Source: JBGAHD01 sp044226395
Lineage (GTDB): Bacteria; Pseudomonadota; Gammaproteobacteria; Xanthomonadales; Ahniellaceae
Direction of reading: 5' to 3'
Assembly: GCA_044226395.1 (NCBI GenBank)
Contig: JBGAHD010000003.1
Coordinates: 496,001 to 560,000 of the forward strand
DNA length: 64,000 bases
The notes under the pieces are model-generated. The model was not told the origin of the DNA. It searched no databases and saw only the letters and a program-made list of their open reading frames with translations. The position numbers were made by a program, and so were the translations under genes. This document shows positions 9,903 to 17,887 of this stretch, piece after piece; position 1 is the first letter of the stretch, and each line of letters opens with the position of its first letter.

Positions 9903-10346
9903 ATGTCCAACTACGCCGAATACGCTCAGCCCCCATGGAACTACCCCAACCGCGTTGAGCATGCGATAGATAGCGTGCGGAACGCCAACTCTGAGGCTAG
10001 TGCGTACGCCGCATACCATGAAGTCCTCTACGCAGTTGGAAACAATCACGCCGGAACTTACTGTTCTGTTGCCGTGCCCGTAGTCGCCGAGCTGCTCAGA
10101 ACGCTCACTGGCAGCAAACCATGGGCCCAATTCGCCGCTATCGAAGCAATGATCGATCTGACGGGCTCTTTCAAGCACGAGATCAGCGGTTTCCTGATCA
10201 GCTTTCCAAAGGGCAGCGCGGCAATCCCAATAGAACAGGCGCTAGTTGAGCAAGTTGCTTCTTCGGCTCAAGCATTGGCGGCCATCGCTGCATCGGGCGG
10301 ACTGGCGGCCGAAAGTGCGAAGTCTCTGCTCGAGGTGCTCGGGTGA
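9903..10346 (+). CDS. Immunity-like helical hypothetical protein
   Basis: A 147-residue, probably all-helical soluble protein. The part from about residue 30 (YAAYHEVLYAVGNNHAGTYCSVAVPVVAELLRTL) reads like HEAT-type paired helices. Several immunity proteins of contact-dependent and polymorphic toxin systems have this size and look. No toxin gene is adjacent, so if it is an immunity protein it is an orphan. The function is not established. Confidence 0.45.
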   Translation: MSNYAEYAQPPWNYPNRVEHAIDSVRNANSEASAYAAYHEVLYAVGNNHAGTYCSVAVPVVAELLRTLTGSKPWAQFAAIEAMIDLTGSFKHEISGFLISFPKGSAAIPIEQALVEQVASSAQALAAIAASGGLAAESAKSLLEVLG

Positions 10347-10594
10347 TGTGTAGTCATTCGTTCGAAAAGACCTGCGATGCTTTGGAACGTTCAAGGGGCG
10401 CGATGGGACTGCCACGAAAACTATTCGATGTTCCCAAGTGACGCTGTAAGACTTGGCTTGGCTATCGACTGAGTCGATCGATTCCATGATGAGTAGTTCG
10501 TGGATAACGCGTTTGAGGTTGATTTCGAGTCGGCCAGCATTCGTAAGCCGAATGGCTTGACCAATACGGCCAGGAACATGTCGAGGTACGGGCG

Positions 10595-10957
10595 ATGCAC
10601 CCTACGATTACAGCAACAGAGCTGGATCTTCTAACCTTCTTTGAGTCAGAGCCGGATAGGTTGGACCCCAATGATCCGTGGCACTTGAATGACAGTGTGT
10701 ATTGCTACTCGGACGGCAAGCTTCAGATCTCTTTTGCGTTGGCGCCCACGTACAAGGACGTCAGAATCGTCCTCTCGGAAGGCGGTCGTAAGGTATATGA
10801 GCTGCAAGCAATGGGCGTGAGAGACGTCGCGTACCTTTCAGAAGGAAGGGGCAGAAACGAGTCGATTGTCGTCACGCTCCATGCGTTCGACACACTGACC
10901 ATTCGGCTCAAACCGAACATCGAGATTGCGCATGCGTACTCTTCTGGCGATCGCTAG
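10595..10957 (+). CDS. Hypothetical protein
   Basis: A 120-residue soluble acidic protein, predominantly beta (for example DSVYCYSDGKLQISFAL and ESIVVTLHAFDTLTIRLKP). The family is not recognised. Base composition around it is low for this genome (28 of 60 bases are G or C in 10681-10740). The 248 bases before it hold no gene I can support. The ATG chosen gives the full open frame; no strong ribosome site is evident. Confidence 0.42.
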   Translation: MHPTITATELDLLTFFESEPDRLDPNDPWHLNDSVYCYSDGKLQISFALAPTYKDVRIVLSEGGRKVYELQAMGVRDVAYLSEGRGRNESIVVTLHAFDTLTIRLKPNIEIAHAYSSGDR

Positions 10958-11069
10958 ATCGGGAAGCAGGCAGTCGCTTTCATCTGGGCGAGCACTCCAT
11001 TTCTAAGAGGCGGCAGCAATTGGCGGCCGCTGATATCGACTCAGCCGAATTGACAGGTAACCACAACCC

Positions 11070-11465
11070 ATGGGTGTTGAACTGCACATCACTAGAGCCG
11101 AGCACTGGGTCGAGAACGACGGCGCGCAGATCTCGGAAGATGAATGGCTTACTTACGTCTCATCTGACCCAGAGCTACGCATCACGGGTGAGAACGGCAA
11201 GTGCTTTGCGATCTGGAGCGGCCCTTCAAAGTACGGCGAGCCTTGGCTCGATTGGTCTCGCGGAAATATCTCCACTAAGTGGCCTGATGCCGCTCTCTTC
11301 CAGAAGATGCTCCGAATCGCCGAGGCACTGGGCGCCACGGTTCAAGACGACGAGGGCAACGAGTATTCCAAGCCGGGCGATTGGACCTTCGATCCAGCGC
11401 AAGAGACCCTGTCGTCTCCAATTCCTACAAAGCTGAAATGGTGGCAAAAGCTACTTGGTCGGTAG
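11070..11465 (+). CDS. Conserved orphan protein, intact copy of a duplicated gene
   Basis: A 131-residue protein starting MGVELHITRAEHW, with a WSGPSKYGEPWLDWSRGNI core and a C-terminal EYSKPGDWTFD...WWQKLLGR. I have seen this type repeatedly in proteobacterial accessory regions, without a known function. A second, 5'-truncated copy of its last third lies at about 13829-13990, keeping the EYSKPGDWTF and WWQK landmarks. The gene is followed in both places by the same second gene or its remnant, so the unit was duplicated as a pair. Confidence 0.6.
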   Translation: MGVELHITRAEHWVENDGAQISEDEWLTYVSSDPELRITGENGKCFAIWSGPSKYGEPWLDWSRGNISTKWPDAALFQKMLRIAEALGATVQDDEGNEYSKPGDWTFDPAQETLSSPIPTKLKWWQKLLGR

Positions 11466-11499
11466 AAACGACAGGTACGCCTTTCGAGTCAACTAGCAT

Positions 11500-11695
11500 C
11501 AGTACTGTGCTTGGCTAGCGGTACGACCAATGTCATGTTCCGCCAGGCAGGTCAGTTACTACGCTGGTGCGCCCACTTGGCAAAGAAGCCAGTTCCCTCA
11601 ATACCCACGTCAATCGACGTTACGGCCGTGGAAGATCTGCAAGTGGGGTGCCCCAAAGTAGTTGAAGGCGCCGCGCTACTCGCGCCGCCTGAGGC
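11500..11695 (+). pseudogene. Remnant of a DUF2251-like gene (degraded copy)
   Basis: The translation from 11607 reads TSIDVTAVEDLQVGCPKVVE, matching the start of the intact gene at 14145 (MPIAITAVEELHVGNPVVIE). In this copy the start codon is ACG (11607-11609) instead of ATG, and homology fades after about 11690, so only about 27 codons remain. The 100 bases upstream of the lost start are also recognisably similar to the leader of the intact copy. Confidence 0.65.
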
Positions 11696-12003
11696 TGCTT
11701 TCGGCGGCATGCACGTCGTGCGCGTCTCGTGTGAGTGCCGATCAGGTACAGTGAGATCGGGATAGTCGCAATCAGATTCATTGCTGGATTCGCCATGGCG
11801 TTCGTCGCCAACGGGCGACGTGCCCTTGTGTCGCTCGGCTGTGGACACTCCTTGCGTACTCATGGTGTCCTGCCCAGCCTCTCGCTTGAAGATGGCCGCA
11901 ATGGTCATTCGTGGGCCCGCCACGATAGCCGCGTCTTTCATCTATCCAACAAGCTCGGCGCTTCGGTATCTTTGACCTCGCCTCACATCGAAACCTAGCC
12001 GCC
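11696..12003. other. Intergenic stretch, no supported gene
   Basis: Between the DUF2251 remnant and the YcxB-like gene I see short open frames on both strands but none with a good start, ribosome site or family resemblance. It is probably decayed sequence of the duplicated unit plus the leader of the next gene. Confidence 0.4.
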
Positions 12004-12498
12004 ATGTCTCACATCGTAACCTTGGAATACACAGAGACCCTCTTGCGAGAGGCCGTGTTCGCCTTCTGGAAGCGAACGGTGGGGGTCGGCTTTTTCGTTG
12101 CTCTTGCGCTCGTGCTGGGTTCGCTCGCTTTCCTGGTCTGGCGCGGCGATCGATCGTGCGTGGTCGGCGCGCTCGGCGCGATAGCGGTCCTGGGGCTTGG
12201 GTTCGCCTTCGTCCTCTACTGGGCCCATCTGCGTAATACGATGGCGAAGTTTCGAGGTATAGGCGCGCCTGTTGCCACGTTGACGCTTGATGACGAAAGG
12301 TTCGGTGTTTCCTCTGGCCTTGGGACCGCCTCGATGCCGTGGTCGTCGGTCATCGAGGTCTGGCGGTTTCCAACGTTTTGGCTACTGATGCTATCCAAGG
12401 CTCAGTTCGTCACGATTCCGCTTGGCACGGTCTCTTCGGAGATGCAAGCATTCATCATCAGTCGCGTCTGCGCGGCCGGTGGCAAAGTGGTCGGCTAG
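12004..12498 (+). CDS. YcxB-like membrane protein
   Basis: A 164-residue protein with two transmembrane helices (about residues 28-50 and 58-80) followed by a soluble beta-rich C-terminal domain carrying TLDDERFGVSSGLGTASMPWSSVIEVWRF-type strands. This is the architecture of the YcxB-like family, in which a PH-like domain follows two helices. Function in the family is unknown. It is a single gene between the two copies of the duplicated unit. Confidence 0.6.
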   Translation: MSHIVTLEYTETLLREAVFAFWKRTVGVGFFVALALVLGSLAFLVWRGDRSCVVGALGAIAVLGLGFAFVLYWAHLRNTMAKFRGIGAPVATLTLDDERFGVSSGLGTASMPWSSVIEVWRFPTFWLLMLSKAQFVTIPLGTVSSEMQAFIISRVCAAGGKVVG

Positions 12499-12589
12499 TT
12501 CATCGCTTTACCTGAGGTTCGCCAGTGAGGTTCGTTGTCTGGCGAGTGCAAGTTGGCTTCAAATTTTGGCGCCACGGTCAGAGAGCATC

Positions 12590-13234
12590 ATGCCCTTCGA
12601 ATCCCTGCTTCTTTTCATCCCTGCTTGCTTCGCTCTGAACATGGCGCCAGGACCGAACAACTTGCTGTCGGTGTCGAATGGGACCCGCTACGGCTTCTTG
12701 GTGGCGTCGGTGGCCGGCATCGGTAGGCTCGTCGCCTTCGTAGGCATGATTGCCATTGCTGCTGCCGGCCTCTCAACGGTGCTTCAGACGTCGATGCTTC
12801 TCTTCTATGGGATCAAGACCATTGGGGCCGCGTACCTTTTCTACCTGGCAATTCAGTTGTGGCGCGCCGCGCCAACCCGGGAAGGAACGCAGAGCACCGC
12901 AGCGACGCGCAGTACGTTTGCTCTCGCGCGCCAAGAGTTTCTTGTCGCCGCCGGCAACCCGAAGGCCATCCTGATATTCACCGCCTTTCTGCCGCAGTTC
13001 GTGGATGTGACAAAGTCGGCGCCGCCGCAGTTCGCGATCCTTGGGCTGATCTTTCTCTGCTTGGAGTGGCTAGCCATTGCAGCGTACGCTGGCATCGGCA
13101 GCCATCTGCGGAATTGGTTCTCGGTGCCTCGTCGGCAACAGGTGTTCAATCGAATCTGTGCTTCGCTGCTCGGGGCGGCTGGCGTCGGCCTCATTGCGGC
13201 TCGACGTTCGGTCGGCGGGACGCAATCCTTCTGA
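12590..13234 (+). CDS. LysE family amino-acid exporter
   Basis: A 214-residue LysE/RhtB-type translocator with about six hydrophobic helices. The family hallmark NMAPGPNNLLSVSNGTRYG lies at about residues 16-34, and NPKAILIFTAFLPQF lies before helix 4. It should export an amino acid or a homoserine-like compound out of the cytoplasm. The ATG at 12590 is chosen because the conserved family N-terminus MPFESLLLFIPACFALNMAPG begins there; the longer frame from 12422 would overlap the YcxB-like gene. Confidence 0.85.
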   Translation: MPFESLLLFIPACFALNMAPGPNNLLSVSNGTRYGFLVASVAGIGRLVAFVGMIAIAAAGLSTVLQTSMLLFYGIKTIGAAYLFYLAIQLWRAAPTREGTQSTAATRSTFALARQEFLVAAGNPKAILIFTAFLPQFVDVTKSAPPQFAILGLIFLCLEWLAIAAYAGIGSHLRNWFSVPRRQQVFNRICASLLGAAGVGLIAARRSVGGTQSF

Positions 13235-13314
13235 CGATCGGTGCTTGAAGGCTGCTCAGTCATTATTCGCCACCAACGTCTCATTCTACTAAGCATTGCT
13301 GTCCGGAGAACTCC

Positions 13315-13755
13315 ATGCCTCAGCGAACCGGAAGTTGCCTTTGCGGCAGCGTTCGTTACCAGGTCAGCGGTGACCCCTTGATCGCGCGAATCTGCTGGTG
13401 TCGAACGTGCCAGAAGATTTCAGGCAACGGCACCGCCAATGTCATCTTTCCGAGTGCTGGCATTGAGGTACTCGGCCCACTGAGTTGCTACACGAGCAAG
13501 GCCGACAGCGGAAACGAGATCTCGCGTCACTTTTGCCCGACGTGCGGGTGCCACCTGTTCGCAAGTTCATCCGCAAGTCCGCAGTTTCGCGTCGTGCGCC
13601 TCGGGACGCTGGACGATCCGTCCTCAATCAGGCCGCAGATCAATATGTGGACATCAAGTGCGCCGAGTTGGGCTTGCTTGGATCCGTCTCTGAAGGACGA
13701 AGCACGGCAGCCTGTGCCGCTAACCAAGCCGCAATCGCCAGCGAGTGCGGACTAG
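13315..13755 (+). CDS. GFA family zinc protein (1)
   Basis: A 146-residue protein of the glutathione-dependent formaldehyde-activating (GFA/CENP-V) family. The two zinc-binding clusters are visible: GSCLCGSVRY near the start with CWCRTCQKISG, and HFCPTCGCHLFAS near the middle. The family chelates two zinc ions; few members have a proven reaction. A second GFA gene occurs at 31981-32370, but the two differ enough not to be recent duplicates. Confidence 0.85.
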   Translation: MPQRTGSCLCGSVRYQVSGDPLIARICWCRTCQKISGNGTANVIFPSAGIEVLGPLSCYTSKADSGNEISRHFCPTCGCHLFASSSASPQFRVVRLGTLDDPSSIRPQINMWTSSAPSWACLDPSLKDEARQPVPLTKPQSPASAD

Positions 13756-13828
13756 CTACTTGGTCGAGGCGAAGCCTAACCCGAAAATGGATTCGGAGGG
13801 CTTCTGCAAGCTTCCCCTGCTGCGCTAT

Positions 13829-13990
13829 GCCGCCTCACAGAAGATGCTCAGAATCGACCCGGCACTCGGCGCCAAGGTTCAATTCGATGACGGAGGCGAA
13901 TACTCGAAGCCCGGCGATTGGACCTTTGCTACTGCGCAAGAGACTGCGTCATCTCTAGCGCCTGCGAGGCTCGAATGGTGGCAAAAGTAG
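13829..13990 (+). pseudogene. 5'-truncated copy of the gene at 11070-11465
   Basis: From about the ATGCCGC at 13829 onwards this matches the end of the intact gene: SQKMLRIDPALGAKVQFDDG corresponds to FQKMLRIAEALGATVQDDEG, then EYSKPGDWTF and LEWWQK. The first two thirds of the gene are absent. The end is altered: after TGGTGGCAAAAG the intact copy continues CTACTTGG whereas this copy reads TAGCTTAG, giving an early stop. It is followed, as in the other copy, by the leader and gene of the DUF2251-like protein. Confidence 0.7.
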
Positions 13991-14144
13991 CTTAGCAGGC
14001 AGTAACGCCTGGTACGAATTCCGAATGAACGGGCGTCAGCATTGCGCTCGGCCAGCACTAGGGCCAATATCGGCTTCCTTCGGGAAGTTAGTTGCCGCAC
14101 TGGCGCGGCTCACTCTGCTCAGAAACCAGGTCGCTCAATACACC

Positions 14145-14546
14145 ATGCCAATCGCCATCACCGCAGTTGAAGAGTTGCACGTGGGTAACCCCGTCGTGAT
14201 TGAAAGCGCCGCGCCGCACTCGCGCTTTGCGGCAGTTTTCGAGGATGACGGAGAAACGGGCCACTTCTACGCGCTTGACAACAGTCAATCTGATCAGCCG
14301 ATCCAGGATGCGATGCACATCTACGACGTAGAGGAGATCAGCGACCGAGACACGCCATCGCACGTCAAGATTGCCTGGTCCACCGATAGTATGAAAGTCG
14401 AGCTTCTCATCAACGGCCATCCACACGCTGTCTTCGATTTCTCCGCCAAGCGAGGCTATTGCCGTTCGGGGTTCCCACCGCCCCCTGCCAGTAGTGGATG
14501 GACGGGGCATCAGTGGTCCGATGAAGCGTTGCGGTTGTTCCCATAA
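14145..14546 (+). CDS. DUF2251-like protein
   Basis: A 133-residue soluble protein. The core FAAVFEDDGETGHFYALD, then DAMHIYDVEEI, LLINGHPHAVFDFSAKRGY and CRSGFPPP fits the DUF2251 family as I remember it; function unknown. The ATG at 14145 is supported by alignment with the degraded copy at 11607, where coding similarity begins at the same point. It is the intact member of the second gene of the duplicated unit. Confidence 0.65.
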   Translation: MPIAITAVEELHVGNPVVIESAAPHSRFAAVFEDDGETGHFYALDNSQSDQPIQDAMHIYDVEEISDRDTPSHVKIAWSTDSMKVELLINGHPHAVFDFSAKRGYCRSGFPPPPASSGWTGHQWSDEALRLFP

Positions 14547-14592
14547 TTTAGCCAGATCGCTGCGGAAGCGAGCCTCCAACGGCCGGGTGGTT

Positions 14593-14604
14593 GGCTCGCG
14601 AGCC
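14593..14604. terminator. Palindrome after DUF2251-like gene
   Basis: A perfect 12-base palindrome GGCTCGCGAGCC about 50 bases after the stop, next to a CCAAC/GTTGG stem. It may form a transcript-end hairpin; no U-tract follows. Confidence 0.3.
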
Positions 14605-14678
14605 ACCGACCGGCGGGGCCGCTTGTCGTGGGGAAAACGGTCATCACTCTTTGACGAGGAAGCTCTGCGCTAAGCCCC

Positions 14679-15152
14679 ATGGAAAATCCTTACGCCTCTC
14701 CCACCAGAGCGATTGCGTCCGAGGAACTTCGACCCTTTAGTTGGAAACGGGTTGTCGCGTGGGCAGCAGCGATTTACGGTTCGACAGTGCTGATCAGTCT
14801 CGCCAGCGGATTCGCCGAGAGCCTCTACGTTTCTCCCGGAGGCAACATCGAGAAGGCCATCGAGAATATGCGTCTAGCCCGTGAAGTCGTGATCGCCTTC
14901 GTTAGCACGGTCTTCTACTGGCGATCGGCCGCGCGGGTTCGACAGCGTGTACTTCAAGTGGCTGCGACGTTCGTCCTTTCGCTTTTCATCCGCATCGTCA
15001 TCGCATTTCTCGTTTTCCGAGCTCCAGCTATCGCGCTGCTCGACCTCTGGACATTCGGGCACGATCTGTTGGCCGCAGCCTTGGGCTTGGGGCTCGCGAG
15101 TGTGATCTCCAAGAGCCAATCCGGACCCAAGTCGCCCAACGGCACCACATGA
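14679..15152 (+). CDS. Hypothetical membrane protein
   Basis: A 157-residue protein with an N-terminal MENPYASP motif, which I often see at the start of small bacterial membrane proteins, followed by about four hydrophobic helices (about 25-45, 68-85, 95-115 and 120-145). No catalytic residues are recognisable. It is followed after 9 bases by the gene at 15162, so the two could be co-transcribed. Confidence 0.5.
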   Translation: MENPYASPTRAIASEELRPFSWKRVVAWAAAIYGSTVLISLASGFAESLYVSPGGNIEKAIENMRLAREVVIAFVSTVFYWRSAARVRQRVLQVAATFVLSLFIRIVIAFLVFRAPAIALLDLWTFGHDLLAAALGLGLASVISKSQSGPKSPNGTT

Positions 15153-15161
15153 TCCAACCCA

Positions 15162-15653
15162 ATGGACTCGAATCTAATTTCACTCTTGCAGCAACTCGCC
15201 CTACGTGCGACCGTCGCGCTCTGCGCCATCGCTTTCTCTATCACAGCCAATTCCGCGCCCATGTTCAACGAATCCAGCTTCGCCCAGATCAAGTTTCTCG
15301 AAGGCCGATGGAAGGGTCTTGGCCCAGACGGCAAAGAGTTCTTCGAGGAATATGTTCTCGCGGGCCCCGGGGAGTTTCGTTCTCTTCGCCATGCGGACTC
15401 CACGTTTTCGAAAGCAACCGATGGCAGCACCGTGGTGCTGAAGGACGGCGAGGTGGTCTCGACCTGGGGCGACTTCACTTGGCGAGCCGTGTCGCTGAGC
15501 AGCACGAAGGCCTGCTTCGAACCGATAAATGCGCCCAGCTCCTTTTGCTGGGAACAGCTCAGCGAGAACGAAGTCAGCGTGACGCAGCGCTGGAAAGATG
15601 CCGAGGGCAAGGATCAGTCGTTCGTGCTCAAGCTCAATCGGATAGTCCAGTGA
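15162..15653 (+). CDS. Secreted DUF6265-like protein
   Basis: A 163-residue protein with a signal peptide (hydrophobic core about residues 12-28, ANSA-type cleavage). The mature part has the FLEGRWKGLGPDG start and FFEEYVLAGPGEFRSLRHAD segment of small lipocalin-like beta-barrel proteins of the DUF6265 type. The mature protein should be periplasmic. The family assignment is tentative. Confidence 0.5.
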   Translation: MDSNLISLLQQLALRATVALCAIAFSITANSAPMFNESSFAQIKFLEGRWKGLGPDGKEFFEEYVLAGPGEFRSLRHADSTFSKATDGSTVVLKDGEVVSTWGDFTWRAVSLSSTKACFEPINAPSSFCWEQLSENEVSVTQRWKDAEGKDQSFVLKLNRIVQ

Positions 15654-15846
15654 CGTTTGGTCTTCTGGGGCGGTGCTCGCTGGCGAGCGCCAGTCCCAGT
15701 TCAATACTGACCCGATAAGGGACGCCGCATGGACATGGTTCGCGGCGCTTATCGTTTCAATGCGAAACGCATTCGTTCTGCGCGTTTTCGCGGGTGAGCT
15801 TGGCGCTAGAGTTGGTCCGCACAGCCACACTTACTCGGAGGCTCGC

Positions 15847-16305
15847 ATGCCATCGGTAAAGCGAATGCAGTTCACCGCAACCATCAAGGCCTCGCCGGCC
15901 ACGGTCTGGCATCACGTCACCGACCCCGAGAGCTACAAGCGCTGGACGTCAGCCTTCGCCGAAGGCTCTCACTTTCAAGGCGCGTGGGAGCCGGGCGCGA
16001 AGATTCGGTTCTTGGCACCCAACGGCGACGGCATGGTCTCCGAGATCGCCGAGAGTCGACCGAACAGTTTCATCTCAATCCGACATCTGGGCACGATCGC
16101 GAAGGGCGTCGAAGACACCACAAGCGAAGCGGTTCGCGCCTGGGCGCCGGCCTATGAGAACTACACCTTCGTGCCCACGCCCGAGGGCACGATGATGGTC
16201 ATCGACCAAGACATCGCCGTGGAATGGGAGGAGCACATTAGCAAGGCTTGGCCGAAGGCCCTTGCGATTCTGAAGGCGCTTTGCGAGAACTCCAGTGCGG
16301 TATGA
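15847..16305 (+). CDS. SRPBCC domain protein (1)
   Basis: A 152-residue START/SRPBCC-fold protein: FTATIKASPATVWHHVTDPE and YKRWTSAFAEGSHFQGAWEPG are typical of the AHSA1-like branch, with a ligand cavity but no universal active site. The ATG at 15847 follows CGGAGG at ideal spacing; the longer frame back to 15673 is not needed. It is a single gene in the accessory block. Confidence 0.75.
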   Translation: MPSVKRMQFTATIKASPATVWHHVTDPESYKRWTSAFAEGSHFQGAWEPGAKIRFLAPNGDGMVSEIAESRPNSFISIRHLGTIAKGVEDTTSEAVRAWAPAYENYTFVPTPEGTMMVIDQDIAVEWEEHISKAWPKALAILKALCENSSAV

Positions 16306-16519
16306 GGGCCTTTCAATCCCGGCGGTAACGGATGGACACCTTGCGTGCCGGAAGCGAACTGCCGCTACTCTAGGTGAGGCCACCATTGTTCTTGAGAAGA
16401 CCAAGCGACGAGATGTCCGAGACTCCGGTACGGCCTGAGGCTCACAGGAGTCCATAGGCAACTCACCGCATTCGACGATCGTCAGCAGTCGGCTCGCATC
16501 CCAGCTAAACGGAGGTTCC

Positions 16520-17026
16520 ATGCGCATATCGGTCTTGGCAGCGGTGATCTTGACGGGATGTGCTTCCGTGCAGCCACCCGAAGCACCGATCCCGGAAAGC
16601 ACGTGGACGAATCAGTGCTATGCCAACTTCGATCGGGATGTGAGGGAGATTGCTGGGCCTTCCGCTCGAGACTGTGGCTTTGTGCCCCGTGGTGCAGCGC
16701 CCGAGGCACCATCCGCCGCGAAGGCATGTGCCCAGAAAGCAATGGCAAGCAGCGAGCCGTTCAAGATTGGCTACGAAGGCTTCGGGATCGATTCGGCGTT
16801 CTGCCACGCAGCGATACGACGCGCCGATGGGCAGCTGGTGTCGGTCAAGTACGACTTTGACGTGACCGGCAGAAATAGAAGAGATGGAAGACACGACAAG
16901 GTCAGCACTTCAACGTGCGCGGGCATGGAGTTCGAGCCGTACACGATGGGGCGTGGGGCGTTCTTTACCGTGCAGGATTGCGCTAAGGCCGAAGACATTC
17001 TCGATGGCCTGTCCAGTCGCCGGTGA
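16520..17026 (+). CDS. Hypothetical lipoprotein
   Basis: A 168-residue protein with a lipobox LTGC at residues 11-14 after a short hydrophobic stretch, so it should be lipid-modified and probably outer-membrane anchored. Six further cysteines (for example QCYANF, DCGFVP, ACAQKA, FCHAAI, TCAGME, DCAKAE) could form disulfides. The ribosome site AACGGAGGT is strong. The function is not recognised. Confidence 0.55.
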   Translation: MRISVLAAVILTGCASVQPPEAPIPESTWTNQCYANFDRDVREIAGPSARDCGFVPRGAAPEAPSAAKACAQKAMASSEPFKIGYEGFGIDSAFCHAAIRRADGQLVSVKYDFDVTGRNRRDGRHDKVSTSTCAGMEFEPYTMGRGAFFTVQDCAKAEDILDGLSSRR

Positions 17027-17335
17027 GGCGCTGCGTTTCAATGTAGATGTCGTGCCTGATCTTCCTGGGCGGGGCTTTCCGCCGGCGAATCGCGCATTGA
17101 AGGTGAAAATTGAGCCTAACATGGGCCAGGGCGGTACCGTTGTGTGCCGCCGTGTAGAAATCGCCAGTATTATTCCGTGCGACTCGAAGGGCGTGCGCAC
17201 TCGGTCCTAAGAGCTCGCCAAAGGCGACCCCACATCGTGGCGTCGACCAAGTGCCTGCGCTACGCTAACGTGCGCCCGCCGCCCCTGCTGCGCGGCGGCC
17301 AAAGTCCGGCGATAAGCTGCAGAAGGAACGTCATC
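17027..17335. other. Intergenic region, no supported gene
   Basis: No gene with a convincing start is seen. A plus-strand open stretch ending at 17210 (containing DLPGRGFPPANRALKVKI) could be the tail of a decayed gene, but nothing supports its upstream part. The ribosome site of the next gene (AGAAGGA) lies just before 17336. Confidence 0.35.
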
Positions 17336-17740
17336 ATGCCTCCAGCGCTGATGGACGACCCGAGGGTCAAGAGACTCGGTTCGATTTGCGCGCAGCTGCT
17401 TGAGGTTGAAATCCGCGATCACGGAGACTTCATCGACTATCGCGTTCGTGGCAAGTTGTTCGCGTATTTTCTCAGTGGCCACGATCCAGATGGCATCGTG
17501 GCTATCTGCGTCAAGTCCCAACTTGGAGAGAACGTCGATCGCGCCAGCTCCCAGCCTGATCGATATTATCTGCCTCGCTACATTGGAAAGAAGGGTTGGT
17601 TCGGAGTTCGTGTTGATCGCAAACCAATCGACTGGCGAGATATCGAGTTGGCAGTGCTGCAAAGCTATCGACTGGCAGCGCCGAAGAGTCTGGTCAATGG
17701 CGCGGGCGAGAAACCGCGTGTTCGTCGCTCGCGCCACTAA
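17336..17740 (+). CDS. MmcQ/YjbR family protein
   Basis: A 134-residue protein with the features of the MmcQ/YjbR (DUF419) family: an RGKLFAYFL strand, a DRYYLPRYIGKKGWFGVRVD central segment and C-terminal SYRLAAPKSLV. Family members are small cytoplasmic proteins with a CyaY-like fold; some bind DNA, most have no assigned role. The ATG at 17336 follows AAGGAACGTC. It is the last gene of the plus-strand accessory block and converges on the Fic gene. Confidence 0.72.
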   Translation: MPPALMDDPRVKRLGSICAQLLEVEIRDHGDFIDYRVRGKLFAYFLSGHDPDGIVAICVKSQLGENVDRASSQPDRYYLPRYIGKKGWFGVRVDRKPIDWRDIELAVLQSYRLAAPKSLVNGAGEKPRVRRSRH

Positions 17741-17887
17741 GTCGTCATTCGCGCGCGCGATCCTTTCCGGTCGGATCAAAGCGACAATGGCGATGCGCCC
17801 GTCGTAGGCGAAGAGTCGCCGTGAATGCTGCGCGCGGGTCACGGCCTCCTTGGTTCGCGAGGGATAGCAAGCAAGTCGCGTCCCACC

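Noticed and set aside
13754..13766. A third remnant of the duplicated gene, from the shared 13-mer AGCTACTTGGTCG at 11449-11461
   Set aside because: A single 13-base match after the GFA gene is suggestive but not extended on either side, so it may be chance. It is not annotated as a remnant.
7597..17740. Integron cassette array with attC sites
   Set aside because: Gene size and uniform orientation fit, but I found no repeated attC-like GTTRRRY/RYYYAAC structures between genes and no integrase gene in the window. I therefore call it only an accessory block.
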